Source: Arthrobacter oryzae
GTDB lineage: Bacteria; Actinomycetota; Actinomycetes; Actinomycetales; Micrococcaceae
Assembly (NCBI RefSeq): GCF_003634095.1
Contig: NZ_RBIR01000011.1
Span: forward strand, 34,826-98,825
Length of the DNA: 64,000 nucleotides
Reading direction: 5' to 3'
How positions within the stretch are numbered: position 1 is the stretch's first letter; each line of letters opens with the position of its first letter. Below, in pieces: positions 8,115 through 16,922 of this stretch. A program made the translations under genes and the position numbers. Below the pieces are notes generated by a model that was not told the origin of the DNA, ran no database searches, and was given only the letters and a program-made list of their open reading frames with translations.

Positions 8115-9478
8115 CAGACGGACCAGGCAAGTCGAAAGCGTTCAGCAAGTTCGTCCGGCGCGAGGTCGGCGGAGATTCGCTGTTCGTAGCGCCGGACGGC
8201 CACCGTGGCATCGACGGCGGCGTCTCCCAGAAGCCCGCGTGCAAGGCGTGACTTGTCCAGCGTGTCGATAATGGCGGCGGGGGAGTCTGAGAGCAGCAGG
8301 ACGTTGGCCCGCTGCCGCTCGCCCTCTGAAAGCCGTCCGGGATCACCCGGGATCTCTTCCGGCAGCCTCCGCCCGCCGCTGATGCCGTCAAGGGCCAGCG
8401 CGAGGATGGATGCGGAGGCCAGATACACGTTGGCCGACGGGTCGATGATTTTCACCTCGACGTTGGCTCCGTGGGGGTTGCTCTGGCCCTCGCTCAGAAA
8501 GCGCACCGAGGCTTCCCGGTTCTCCAGGCCCCAGCATAAGTAGGCACCCGACCACGTGCCGGGCGTCAAGCGGGTTCCGGACAAGACTGATCCGGTCAGG
8601 AAACCCTGAATATCGGGGAGTCCGGCAATGATTCCGCCAATGGCCGCGCCTCCCTCGGCGCGGATCCCGTGCGGTCCGCTGCCGCCGGAGAACAGCGGCA
8701 GGCCGTTCTTGTGGAGCGAAAGGTGCTGGTGGGCACCGTTTCCGACCGTGCCGGGAAAGGGCAACGGGGAGAACGAGGCCTGCATGCCGTGGGCCCGGGC
8801 GACGATGCCAACGATGACTTTGGAAAGGACCACGGTGTCCGCGGCGTGAACCGGCGAAGCAGGGGGAAGGGAAAACTCGAACTGGTTTCTGCCGTACTCG
8901 GCGTGGATCTGCTCCATCGGAATGCCGGCATGGTTCAGCGTTGATAGCAGGTCATCGAGGAATGCCGATTGGTCCAGGAGTCCGGTTGCCCCGTAGGGAA
9001 CCCAGGGTGTGGTTTCCAGCGCCGACCCGTCCGGGGCGACGAGGAAGAATTCAAGTTCGTGGCCCACGAGTGCCTCGTATCCGGCCTCAAGGAGGCTGCC
9101 GTCGACGTCGGCCAGAATACCGCGGGCACAGGCCGGAGACGCGGTTCCATCTTGTTCGAAAAGGCTGCCTGGTGCCCAGGCCCGGCCGCCCGGCAGGATG
9201 CGGAGTCCCGCGAGACCGATCTTGAGACGCATATCGCCAACGGTGGTGATGGTGTCCGTGAACGCTATTCCGCCGTCGATGGCGAACACATGCCAGACCG
9301 GGGCAGCGCCCATCCCGGCCTGGTGAAAGGCTTTGAGCCGGACTAAGGGAACGCTCTTCGCCAGGGTGATGCCCGAAGCATTCACCACCGTGCCGATCAC
9401 GCTGCGGACGCCCGCCGCTTCGAGTTCGCGTTGTGCCTTGGCAACAGCGGATTCGTCGGCGGATGCGGTTTCAGTCAT
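8114..9478 (-). CDS. Glutamine-synthetase-like ligase (FluG C-terminal / gamma-glutamyl-amine synthetase type)
   Basis: A 454-residue protein of the glutamine synthetase superfamily. The metal and glutamate site is seen in VGHELEFFLV and IHAEYGRNQFEFSLPP, the ammonia/ATP region in NGAHQHLSL, and the C-terminal ENREASVRFL with its arginine. It lacks the adenylylation-loop pattern of true GlnA-I, so nitrogen assimilation is unlikely; relatives join glutamate to amines or polyamines. I use the ATG at 9478 (MTETASADES), which directly precedes the first conserved helix; an upstream in-frame ATG at 9508 adds ten uncharacteristic residues. It is the first gene of a two-gene operon with the amidohydrolase and faces a DUF998 gene. 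Confidence 0.82.
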   Translation of the reverse strand: MTETASADESAVAKAQRELEAAGVRSVIGTVVNASGITLAKSVPLVRLKAFHQAGMGAAPVWHVFAIDGGIAFTDTITTVGDMRLKIGLAGLRILPGGRAWAPGSLFEQDGTASPACARGILADVDGSLLEAGYEALVGHELEFFLVAPDGSALETTPWVPYGATGLLDQSAFLDDLLSTLNHAGIPMEQIHAEYGRNQFEFSLPPASPVHAADTVVLSKVIVGIVARAHGMQASFSPLPFPGTVGNGAHQHLSLHKNGLPLFSGGSGPHGIRAEGGAAIGGIIAGLPDIQGFLTGSVLSGTRLTPGTWSGAYLCWGLENREASVRFLSEGQSNPHGANVEVKIIDPSANVYLASASILALALDGISGGRRLPEEIPGDPGRLSEGERQRANVLLLSDSPAAIIDTLDKSRLARGLLGDAAVDATVAVRRYEQRISADLAPDELAERFRLAWSV

Positions 9479-9581
9479 GCGCCTATCATGCGGCGCATCC
9501 CCATCCAATGAAAGGTTCGAAAGGTACGCCGCCTTTTGGCTTGCGGTGCTGCCTCCGCCCTTGACGCACTAGGCTTCGGTT

Positions 9582-10271
9582 GTGATCTCGAGTTCAGTCC
9601 CCGGCAATGCAGCGACCAGACGCCGGCGCGTCGGACAGGGGGCCGCGGCGGGGATGGCAGGCTCTGTCCTTTTTGTCTCCGTTTTCACCGTTTACGGGTG
9701 GCTGTGCCCGGGATATTCCCCGGCGAGCATGTTTGTCAGCGAGCTGTCCCTTGGCCCCTACGGCTGGGTCCAGATGCTCAATTTCCTGCTGACCGGTGCG
9801 TTGGTAGTCGTCTTCGGCCGCGGCCTCGCAGCGCACTTCACCGCCGGGGCGGCGTCCCGGACCGGGCCGGTACTGGTGCAGTGCATGGGGGTCAGCCTGA
9901 TCGTGTCCGGACTGTTTGCCACCGACCCGTCTGCGATGTTCGACCAGGCCAGCGCGCACGGGGTTGTGCACGGCATCTTCGGGGCCATCTTCTTCACGCT
10001 CGCGCCCGTCAGCTGTTTCGTTTTCTACCGGCGCTTCCGCAGCGACCGGGCCTGGCGCCCTTTGGCGGGATGGACACTGGCTGCGGGCGTTCTCCTGACG
10101 GTCGGGATTGGCCTGCTTAAGGTCAGCCAGCAGCCGGGGAGCGGGCTGTTCGAGTGGAAGGGCCTGGTGCAACGCGTCATCCTGGTCACGATCATGGCCT
10201 GGATATTTGCCGTCGCGGCCCGGTTACGCCGCCTCGATCGGGCCGAATCCGCCTTACAGGCCAAGGCGTAG
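9582..10271 (+). CDS. DUF998 family integral membrane protein
   Basis: A 229-residue protein with six predicted transmembrane helices and the DUF998 arrangement: a first helix ending in YGWLCPGYSP, a conserved SELSLGPYGW loop, GLFATDP between helices, and a short basic C-terminus. DUF998 proteins are membrane proteins of unknown function. The start is GTG at 9582; no good ribosome-binding site is visible, so leaderless initiation is possible. The gene is divergent from the glutamine-synthetase-like gene, and the two share the roughly 100 bp between them for promoters. Confidence 0.78.
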   Translation: MISSSVPGNAATRRRRVGQGAAAGMAGSVLFVSVFTVYGWLCPGYSPASMFVSELSLGPYGWVQMLNFLLTGALVVVFGRGLAAHFTAGAASRTGPVLVQCMGVSLIVSGLFATDPSAMFDQASAHGVVHGIFGAIFFTLAPVSCFVFYRRFRSDRAWRPLAGWTLAAGVLLTVGIGLLKVSQQPGSGLFEWKGLVQRVILVTIMAWIFAVAARLRRLDRAESALQAKA

Positions 10272-10397
10272 TACTGAACGGCGAACGGCGCCGGAGGAGT
10301 GATTCCGGTTGTGAGAACGCGGGCCATGCAACACTGGTCCGATGCCCGGGTTTAACATCTCCGCTCCAGCGAGTTCTCCGATGCCGAAGTTCTTTCC

Positions 10398-10766
10398 TTG
10401 TACGAATCCGTGAGCTGGTCCGCCTATACCAAGGACCCGGAGCTGCTCGTGAGAGCGATCCGAAACTCCGCGTTCGTCGTCACGGCCCGGAATGATGCCG
10501 GTGATCTGATCGGCCTCGCCCGGGCAGTCTCCGACGACGCGACCATCTGCTTCCTCCAGGACATCCTGGTGCGGCCGGGATTCCAGAAGGACGGAGTGGG
10601 CCGGGCTTTGCTGACACGGGTCCTCGAGAAGTACCGGCATGTCCGCCAGACCGTGCTCATCACCGACGATGAGCCAGGACAGCGCGCCTTCTATGAAGAG
10701 CTGGGCTTCACCGAGGGGTCGAACTTCAGTCCGGAACCCATCCGCGTCTTTGCACAATTTCGCTAG
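10398..10766 (+). CDS. GNAT-family N-acetyltransferase, 5' end apparently damaged
   Basis: The frame from TTG 10398 encodes 122 residues of a Gcn5-type acetyltransferase: LYESVSWSAYT, the strand FVVTARND, LQDILVRPGFQKDGVGRALL (acetyl-CoA loop), and the C-terminal FYEELGFTEG. The homologous frame continues upstream as LRSSEFSDAEV back to a TAA at 10353 but has no ATG or GTG. A good ATG (10342, MPGFN) lies in the neighbouring frame and would join correctly if one base were restored near 10356. So either the gene starts at TTG, losing the first strand, or a one-base deletion split it. Product and substrate are unknown. Confidence 0.65.
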   Translation: MYESVSWSAYTKDPELLVRAIRNSAFVVTARNDAGDLIGLARAVSDDATICFLQDILVRPGFQKDGVGRALLTRVLEKYRHVRQTVLITDDEPGQRAFYEELGFTEGSNFSPEPIRVFAQFR

Positions 10767-10862
10767 CCAAAATTGTGCAGGAAAGCCGCTCAGCGTCGAC
10801 GGCGCCAACCTCGCGTCCGACGGCGGCCGGTCCGTGCGCGGTAGGGGAGCGGCACCCAACGC

Positions 10863-10900
10863 AAGCGGACGACGTCGGGCAGTCCCGCCGCCGTCCGCTT
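10863..10900. terminator. Imperfect member of the GACGACGG hairpin family
   Basis: AAGCGGACG (10863-10871) pairs with CGTCCGCTT (10892-10900), with further partial G-C pairing inside. It lies between the convergent acetyltransferase and PAS-protein genes and could stop transcription from both sides. No U-tract follows. Confidence 0.55.
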
Positions 10901-10970
10901 GATGTGAACCTGCCCGTGGCCAAAAAGTTCCAATGTCCTGCGACGAGCCCGAAACCCCCACGGGGCCGCC

Positions 10971-12032
10971 TCATGGGCCCGTGATGGGGGACATCATGAC
11001 AACGGCGTAGCGGCCCGGGGTGCCGTCTTCATCGTGGCCGCTGCTGGCACGCACGGTGTACAGCCTGTAGGTGCTGTCCGTGTGCAATAGGCGCACCATC
11101 GTACGCCTGGAGGGCCGGGACTCTTCAACGGTGTCCCTGAAGATGCGGTAATCGTCGGGGTGGATGACGTGGGGGAGGTAGCCGAATCTCGGTGACTGGA
11201 TGCCGAACCGCTGCCAGGTGCTGGAGGTCATGAAGGTCTGCCAGCAGCTGGTGTCGACGGCCATCAGCACCTGCTCTTCGGCGAGTTCGAAGACGGCGCG
11301 AAGGAGACTGCTGGAGTGGAAGTCCCCGAAGCCCGGCGTGATCGGGGCCGGCGTGATCTCGTGGACCTCACGCGTGATGGCGCGCAGCCACTTGCCCTGC
11401 CGCCGTTCGTCCGGGATCACGCGGCCGGAGACCTCCAGGTTCTTGAACCCGGGCACAGCAGTCGCGAAGCGGGTGATGATCTTGTACGGCACCAGATACC
11501 GCTGTGCGTTCATCGAAGTTATGGCCGCGTCGATGGTCACCTTCATCCGGGTTCTGTCCTCGGGGGAGATCAGTTCACTGACCCATTGGTTCATGTCCCC
11601 GGTGGGGCTCTGCCCTGAACGGTCGATCTCGTAGATGGCGAACAGGTCATCGTTCCACGACGTTTCAATGTGCCCGGTTTTTGAGACCGTCCACTCCAGG
11701 GCGCCGATCGGCGGGCGCGGCGGCAGGCCCTCGCCGTCCGCGGTGTAAATGGCCAGCACCGCAAGGACGGTGTTGGTCATCGGAGAGTTAATCGGCAAGG
11801 CGAGAACACGGTAATTGACGCCCCGGTGATGGACAGCGTCATGGATTTCGTGTCCCGTCTCAGCGACAGCTTTGATCCGGTCCATCAGCAGCTCGCGGCC
11901 CAGGAGATCAAGGTTTTTGCGGACACTGGATCCGGAATAGTTCACCGGACCGATGCTCAGGAGGCATGGCTGGTCCTGGTTGAGGTAGTCCACCAGGACC
12001 CATCGATTTTGTGTGCTGCTGATCGTGTTCAT
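10971..12032 (-). CDS. Double-PAS-fold protein without a recognisable output domain
   Basis: A 353-residue cytoplasmic protein. Residues 1-100 form an N-terminal GAF/PAS-like domain. Residues about 107-230 look like a PAS domain (WTVSKTGHIETSWNDDLFAI, then the helix ELISPEDRTRMK typical of PAS loops), and 265-345 like a second (FGYLPHVIHPDDYRIFRD, then YTVRASSGHDEDG). No kinase, GGDEF, EAL, phosphatase or DNA-binding region follows. Similar stand-alone proteins occur in Micrococcaceae (GAF/DUF5593-type names). The PAS reading is a fold-level judgement. The ATG lacks a clear ribosome-binding site. It is convergent with the acetyltransferase. Confidence 0.7.
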   Translation of the reverse strand: MNTISSTQNRWVLVDYLNQDQPCLLSIGPVNYSGSSVRKNLDLLGRELLMDRIKAVAETGHEIHDAVHHRGVNYRVLALPINSPMTNTVLAVLAIYTADGEGLPPRPPIGALEWTVSKTGHIETSWNDDLFAIYEIDRSGQSPTGDMNQWVSELISPEDRTRMKVTIDAAITSMNAQRYLVPYKIITRFATAVPGFKNLEVSGRVIPDERRQGKWLRAITREVHEITPAPITPGFGDFHSSSLLRAVFELAEEQVLMAVDTSCWQTFMTSSTWQRFGIQSPRFGYLPHVIHPDDYRIFRDTVEESRPSRRTMVRLLHTDSTYRLYTVRASSGHDEDGTPGRYAVVMMSPITGP

Positions 12033-12327
12033 GACTGGTGAGCCCGTCGTTCAGGTTGGGATCGTGTCGCCGTCCCATCATGACGCCGGAACGCGTTCCT
12101 CTAGCAGAGGACCGGGCCATCTTCCACCATTCATTGGATTAAGTCATATTTTCCGGGGTATCCACGGCGCCCGGGATATAGGTCGCGATACGTGAATGTC
12201 ACATCTGATTTGCCGATTTGAGTTTGCCTGAAGCACTTGGCAGTATGTCTGTACCAAGCCCATCTGGCGGATGCCCGGCCGGCTGTACAACGCTTCATCT
12301 GATCAATATCTTCAGGAGTACAGTCCT
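12033..12327. other. Intergenic region between divergent PAS-protein and MBL-hydrolase genes
   Basis: These 295 bases contain A+T-richer stretches (for example around 12136-12160 and 12195-12235) that could hold both promoters. I see no RNA gene. An in-frame ATG at 12271 could start the downstream gene, but the better ribosome-binding site belongs to the TTG at 12328. Confidence 0.4.
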
Positions 12328-13107
12328 TTGCCCGACCACCTTCCGCACAACGGCCATGCTGCGTGGCAGCCTTCACTGCAGGTTTCCGAACCGGCCCCGG
12401 GCTTCTTCTTTGTCGAAGGCCCGGCATCGAACTGGATCATCGTCCGGGACGGATCCGGTTTCATCCTCATTGACAGCGGTTACCCCGGAGACACTGACCT
12501 CGTCCTGAAATCCATCGAGCATGCCGGGCTGAAGCCGGCCAATGCCCGCGCCATCCTCATCACCCACGGCCACGTCGACCACACCGGACAGGCGGCCCTG
12601 TTTTCCCGCACGTTCGGGACCCCGATCCTGTGCAGCCCCGAAGAACTGGCACACGTCCAGGGACATGAAAAACACCAGGTCGGCCTGGGCGAGGTTATGG
12701 TCCGTGCCTGGCGCCCACGCGTCCTGTGCTGGATGAGGCACGCGATCCGCGCGGGGGCGCTGAACGCCGATCCGGCCACCGAGGCCCGGGCCTGGACTGC
12801 GGAGAGGCTCCGGGATCTCCCGGGCGCCCCTGAGGCCATTCTGGTGGCCGGCCACACGCCGGGCAACGCCTCCATCTATTTCCGGGACGCCGGGGTGATC
12901 GCCACCGGCGATTCCCTTGTTACAGGACACCCGCTGAGCGGACATGTAGGCCCGCAGATGCTCCATCCGATGTACCATTCCGAGCCGGACACCGCATTGT
13001 CCGCAACGCATGCCCTGGACGGTGTAGAGGCATCGATCATCCTTCCGGGGCACGGCCCCGCGTTGGCCATGCCCCTCGCCGCGGCCTTGGCAGCCCTGCG
13101 CGGCTGA
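12328..13107 (+). CDS. Metallo-beta-lactamase-fold hydrolase
   Basis: About 259 residues with the complete MBL metal site: THGHVDH (first His-x-His-x-Asp-His cluster), GHTPGNASIYF (third His), DAGVIATGDSL (bridging Asp), and a final PGHGPAL (last His). The family covers glyoxalase II, lactonases, aryl sulfatases and many uncharacterised esterases; the compact form without extra domains is not diagnostic. I prefer TTG at 12328 because AGGAG sits nine bases upstream; ATG 12271 would add 19 residues without such a site. A strong terminator follows within 60 bp, so the gene is probably monocistronic. Confidence 0.82.
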   Translation: MPDHLPHNGHAAWQPSLQVSEPAPGFFFVEGPASNWIIVRDGSGFILIDSGYPGDTDLVLKSIEHAGLKPANARAILITHGHVDHTGQAALFSRTFGTPILCSPEELAHVQGHEKHQVGLGEVMVRAWRPRVLCWMRHAIRAGALNADPATEARAWTAERLRDLPGAPEAILVAGHTPGNASIYFRDAGVIATGDSLVTGHPLSGHVGPQMLHPMYHSEPDTALSATHALDGVEASIILPGHGPALAMPLAAALAALRG

Positions 13108-13162
13108 CGCCTCAACCGTCACGATTTGCGGAGTCCTCCCACAGATGGAAAGGTTTATACCT

Positions 13163-13206
13163 GAAGAGCCCCGCTGCATCCCCCAATAGCAGCGGGGCTC
13201 TTCTTT
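13163..13206 (+). terminator. Rho-independent terminator after the MBL hydrolase
   Basis: AAGAGCCCCGCTG (13164-13176) pairs perfectly with CAGCGGGGCTCTT (13190-13202) and is followed by CTTT. It is the most classical intrinsic terminator in the window and could also serve the convergent lipoprotein gene. Confidence 0.85.
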
Positions 13207-13227
13207 GCCCGAACCCTTGCCTGCGTC

Positions 13228-13599
13228 TCAGGAGCAAGTCTTGAGGAAGCTCGTGGCACCGCGCCGTTCGTGGAAGGCCACGGTGTGACCACTACCGTCA
13301 CGGAAGACCGCCCGTGAGCCTTCGACGGTGATGGTTCCCGACTGGTAGGGATTGCCCCAGCCTGCCGGGGGATTGCCGTGGCCGTCGTCCAGCGGCTGAT
13401 CGGCGGCGAAGAATGTGTCCCGCACCCGTGCCTCGTGGATGCCACAGTGCGTGAAGAGGGCGAAAGGGATACTCGAGACGGTGGTGGTTGTCGGGCTGGT
13501 CGGGACGTTGCTTTGCGGCGCTGCCGGGGCCGCGCATCCACTCAACACCGCCAAAGCGGTGGCCGCAGTGGCGATGCCCAGAACGTCTCGAGTTGGCAT
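13228..13599 (-). CDS. Small putative lipoprotein
   Basis: A 123-residue exported protein. From the ATG at 13599 the N-terminus is a lipoprotein signal: MPTRDVLG, a hydrophobic stretch, then the lipobox LSGC with Cys about 21. A Thr/Ser/Pro-rich linker follows, then a short domain with FALFTHCGIHEARV and a C-terminal pattern ending in FLKTC. The two remaining cysteines could form a disulfide. The frame is open further upstream, but those codons would precede the signal sequence and are rejected. Relatives in Arthrobacter are uncharacterised. It is convergent with the MBL hydrolase gene and divergent from the aconitase-family gene. Confidence 0.72.
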   Translation of the reverse strand: MPTRDVLGIATAATALAVLSGCAAPAAPQSNVPTSPTTTTVSSIPFALFTHCGIHEARVRDTFFAADQPLDDGHGNPPAGWGNPYQSGTITVEGSRAVFRDGSGHTVAFHERRGATSFLKTCS

Positions 13600-13787
13600 G
13601 CGCCAAGCATCACGGACGACGACAGCGCGGTCAAGAACCTGCGACGGCGAATCCGGCTCTGTTCCCGGCGCCTGCGCGGGGTTAGTTTTGAAGTAAGCGG
13701 ATTGCCCCCGGAGGCCGGTTCGTTGCCGGCTCAGGCGTCTGCCCAGTGCCATTGAGGTCCAGTGCCATTGAGTTAAGGAAGATCACC

Positions 13788-15776
13788 GTGGCATACAACG
13801 TCGCGCAGAAGCTCATCGCCTCCCATCTGGTTTCCGGCAGCATGATTCCGGGGTCCGAGATTGGTCTGCAGATTGACCAGACACTCACCCAGGATGCGAC
13901 CGGAACCCTGGTCATGCTGGAGCTGGAGGCACTCGGACTCGACAGGGCACGGACCGAAGTGTCTGTGCAATACGTCGACCACAACCTTTTGCAGGCCGAC
14001 AGTAAGAACGCGGAGGACCATGAATTTCTTCGTTCCGCTTGCCGCCGGTTCGGCCTGTGGTACTCGAAGGCCGGCAACGGGGTATCCCATCCGACCCACA
14101 TGCAGCGGTTCGGCGTCCCGGGCAAGACCATGGTCGGCTCGGACAGCCACACCCCGGCCGCAGGATCACTCGGGATGCTCGCCATCGGCGTCGGGGGCAC
14201 CGAGGTTGCCACGGCCATCGCGGGGGAGCCGCTCTACCTCAAAATGCCGCAGATCTGGGGTGTACGGCTCACCGGCGAATTGCCTCCGTGGACGAGCGCA
14301 AAGGACGTGATTCTCGAAATGCTGCGCCGGCACGGTGTCCACGGCGCCACAAATCGCATTCTCGAGTACTTCGGCCCCGGCCTGGCGACGTTGACCGCGA
14401 TGGACCGGCATGTGATCGCCAACATGGGCGCCGAACTGGGGGCGACCTCCACGGTCTTCCCTGCAGATGAGCAGGTCCGGGCCTTCCTACGGTCCGAACA
14501 GCGGGAGGCCGACTTCACCGAACTCCTCGCCGACGCCGATGCCAGCTACGACCTCACCGAGGAGATCGACCTCTCCACGGTCGAGCCGCTCATCGCCGCC
14601 CCCAGCTCGCCGGGCAATGTGGTTCCGGTGAGGGAGGTCGCAGGCAGGCCGGTAGCACAAGTGGTGATCGGCTCATCCGCGAATCCCGGGCTGCGGGACT
14701 TCGCGATGGTGGCCGCGATGGTCAAGGGACGGCAGTCGGCGCCCGGGCTTTCCTTCGACGTCAACCCGAGCTCCCGCCAGATCCTGCAGGACCTCACCAA
14801 GATGGGCTCCACCTTCGATCTGGTCCGCGCGGGCGCCCGGCTGCACCAGACCGGATGCATGGGCTGCATCGGGATGGGCCAGGCCCCGGCTCACGGCACC
14901 AACAGCCTGCGCACCATGCCGCGCAATTTTCCGGGCCGCTCGGGTACCAAGGAAGACTCGGTCTACCTGTGCTCGCCTGAGACGGCGGCGGCCGCCGCCC
15001 TGACGGGATCCATCACGGACCCGCGGGACCTGACGGAACTTTTCGGCCTTGAGTATCCGAAGCTTGAACTACCCGCGGTGTCGAGCGTGAACACCTCGAT
15101 GCTTGAGGCGCCGCTGGCTCCGGAGGAGGCTGCCGAGGTGACCTTGGTCAAGGGCGAAAACATCTCCTCGCTTCCGGTGTTCGAGCCGCTCGAGGACCGC
15201 ATCGAGGCACCGGTCGCGCTGGTCCTGGGCGACGACGTCTCCACGGACGAGATCCTGCAGGCCGGGGCGCGCGCACTGCCCTATCGCAGCAACATCCCGA
15301 AGCTGGCCGAATTCACCTTTGCCCAGATCGACGAAACCTATGTGGCACGGGTCCTCGAAACCCGGGATACGTCCGGCCACATTGTGGTTGCCGGCACGAA
15401 CTACGGCCAGGGGTCCTCCCGGGAGCACGCCGCGATCACGCCGAAGTTCCTCGGGCTGCGGGTGGTTCTGGCCGTCTCGTTCGCCCGGATCCACTGGCAG
15501 AACCTGGCCAACTTCGGGGTGCTGGCGCTGGAGTTCACGGATGCGGCCGATCATCGCCGTATCCAGCAAGGCGATGTGCTCCTGCTGACAGGGCTGCGGG
15601 ACGCGCTCCGGACCGGTAAGGAGATCCGCGTGCGCAACGAGACCCGGGACCAGGACTATGCCGTCCGGCACACGCTCTCAACGCGTCAGGTTGAGATGCT
15701 CCTGGCCGGTGGCCTGATCCCGTGGCTGCGGGACCGGAAAGCGCAGGATACCCGCGTGCCGGGCGCAACCGGATAG
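13788..15776 (+). CDS. Aconitase-superfamily hydratase with one missing Fe-S cysteine
   Basis: A 662-residue protein of the short aconitase/homoaconitase group: large-subunit domains first, then a swivel domain (about 480-650, DDVSTDEILQAG, then NYGQGSSREHAA, the substrate-binding loop of the small domain). GSDSHTPAAGS and HQTGCMGCIGMGQ are intact, the latter holding two cluster cysteines. The usual third cysteine lies in the family motif (I/V)GSCTN; here the motif reads VVIGSSANPG, so Ser replaces it. I choose GTG 13788 because AAGGAAG precedes it closely; an in-frame ATG at 13746 has no site. Reaction could be citrate/isocitrate or a related hydroxyacid isomerisation, or another hydro-lyase. 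Whether the 4Fe-4S cluster forms is uncertain. Confidence 0.82.
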   Translation: MAYNVAQKLIASHLVSGSMIPGSEIGLQIDQTLTQDATGTLVMLELEALGLDRARTEVSVQYVDHNLLQADSKNAEDHEFLRSACRRFGLWYSKAGNGVSHPTHMQRFGVPGKTMVGSDSHTPAAGSLGMLAIGVGGTEVATAIAGEPLYLKMPQIWGVRLTGELPPWTSAKDVILEMLRRHGVHGATNRILEYFGPGLATLTAMDRHVIANMGAELGATSTVFPADEQVRAFLRSEQREADFTELLADADASYDLTEEIDLSTVEPLIAAPSSPGNVVPVREVAGRPVAQVVIGSSANPGLRDFAMVAAMVKGRQSAPGLSFDVNPSSRQILQDLTKMGSTFDLVRAGARLHQTGCMGCIGMGQAPAHGTNSLRTMPRNFPGRSGTKEDSVYLCSPETAAAAALTGSITDPRDLTELFGLEYPKLELPAVSSVNTSMLEAPLAPEEAAEVTLVKGENISSLPVFEPLEDRIEAPVALVLGDDVSTDEILQAGARALPYRSNIPKLAEFTFAQIDETYVARVLETRDTSGHIVVAGTNYGQGSSREHAAITPKFLGLRVVLAVSFARIHWQNLANFGVLALEFTDAADHRRIQQGDVLLLTGLRDALRTGKEIRVRNETRDQDYAVRHTLSTRQVEMLLAGGLIPWLRDRKAQDTRVPGATG

Positions 15777-15827
15777 GCCTTCTACCGCTTCAACGCCTGC
15801 GCCGGCCGGGGTGTCCGTCTGCCGGAG

Positions 15828-16922
15828 TCAGCCCGGTGACTGGCGCTTGATGGAAGCCGAAATTCGGTCCTCCATGGCTCGAACGCCACCTACCGCCGCC
15901 GGACCCATCTGCTGCCTGGCGCGGTTCACGGCGTCGCGGACTTCGCGCCGCACCACCCGTTCATTCTGACTCGACGACTTTTCTCTCGTTTCCCTGGCCA
16001 AGTCGAGCAGAGCGTGCGGCGCGTAGTGATTGACGCTCATGTCCGTGAGCAGGGGCAACTGCACTCTCAGGTCCTGCTCGATGGCAGTCCGGAGTGGGCC
16101 CAGGCGAAGCAATTGAGTGAGGAAATCCGGACTCAGGACCGGCGACGCGGGCGCTTGGGGGCCAAGGCGCTCCCGCAGATGGTCCTTCATTTTCATTGCG
16201 GTCCCATCGAACGTCAGCCACCACGCGAGGTAGCCCATGGGGGATGGTCCAACCGCCCGCCGATACTCGATGACGCCGACCGAGTTTTCAACGTCGTGGG
16301 CAACCAGCCGGGAACGCGTCCCTTGCTCGGCCCCGTAATCACCGCGTTGACGCCTTCGCTCGTGAGTCTCATTCCACAGCTCCTGAACCGCGCCCCGAAG
16401 TTCGAGCGATGCGGCGTCGGAGTACTCCAGGAGGCTCTTGGTCTCGATGGAGAATTCGTCGGCGAGGTAGTCACTGACGTCCTGCAACGGCTGTTCGCGT
16501 CCACAGATGTTCCGTTGCCAGTCCAAGAATTCATTCTCCGGCCGGCCCGAGAGCACGAAGGCCGAGTAGAGGAACGGGACCCGTCCCGTCCACGCCGACG
16601 TTCTGTTGTGGCCGTAAGCCACGGCCAGGTTGAGATGTCTTTCAACTTCTTCCACGACGCCGTCCGTCACGAACAGCAGCAACCCGGCGTCCACCGCTGC
16701 TCGCATCAGAATCGTAAAGTGGCGCTCTTCCGGATCGTCCACCAGGCTCTCGCCAATAAGCGGCAGGATCGCGGTGGTGTCCATCCATATGTCGCCTTCA
16801 CTGAAGACGTTCAGCATGACTTTCTGGACGTCCGGGGTCTGTTTCAGGAACGCAAACAGCGTGTAGGCGTCGGCCAGCCGGCGGAGGTGGGACTGTGTTT
16901 GGGGCGAAGGCTGCTCCACCAC
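15828..16922 (-). CDS. PIN-like nuclease-domain protein, overlapping the Mrr-like gene in the -1 frame
   Basis: A 364-residue frame. After LADAYTLFAFLKQTPDVQ comes DIWMDTTAILPLIGE, which fits the first acidic residue of a PIN domain; TDGVVEEVERHL, VAHDVENSVGVIEY and AWWLTFDGTAMK fit the remaining acidic positions. The C-terminal third is helical and charged. The annotated start GTG GTG at 16922 lies inside the upstream gene, 79 bp before that gene ends, with no separate ribosome-binding site. Restoring one C in the CCCC run (16901-16904) would fuse both frames into one long protein. RNA or DNA cleavage is inferred from the acidic pattern only. Base composition is less G+C-rich than the aconitase gene next door. 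Confidence 0.68.
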   Translation of the reverse strand: MVEQPSPQTQSHLRRLADAYTLFAFLKQTPDVQKVMLNVFSEGDIWMDTTAILPLIGESLVDDPEERHFTILMRAAVDAGLLLFVTDGVVEEVERHLNLAVAYGHNRTSAWTGRVPFLYSAFVLSGRPENEFLDWQRNICGREQPLQDVSDYLADEFSIETKSLLEYSDAASLELRGAVQELWNETHERRRQRGDYGAEQGTRSRLVAHDVENSVGVIEYRRAVGPSPMGYLAWWLTFDGTAMKMKDHLRERLGPQAPASPVLSPDFLTQLLRLGPLRTAIEQDLRVQLPLLTDMSVNHYAPHALLDLARETREKSSSQNERVVRREVRDAVNRARQQMGPAAVGGVRAMEDRISASIKRQSPG

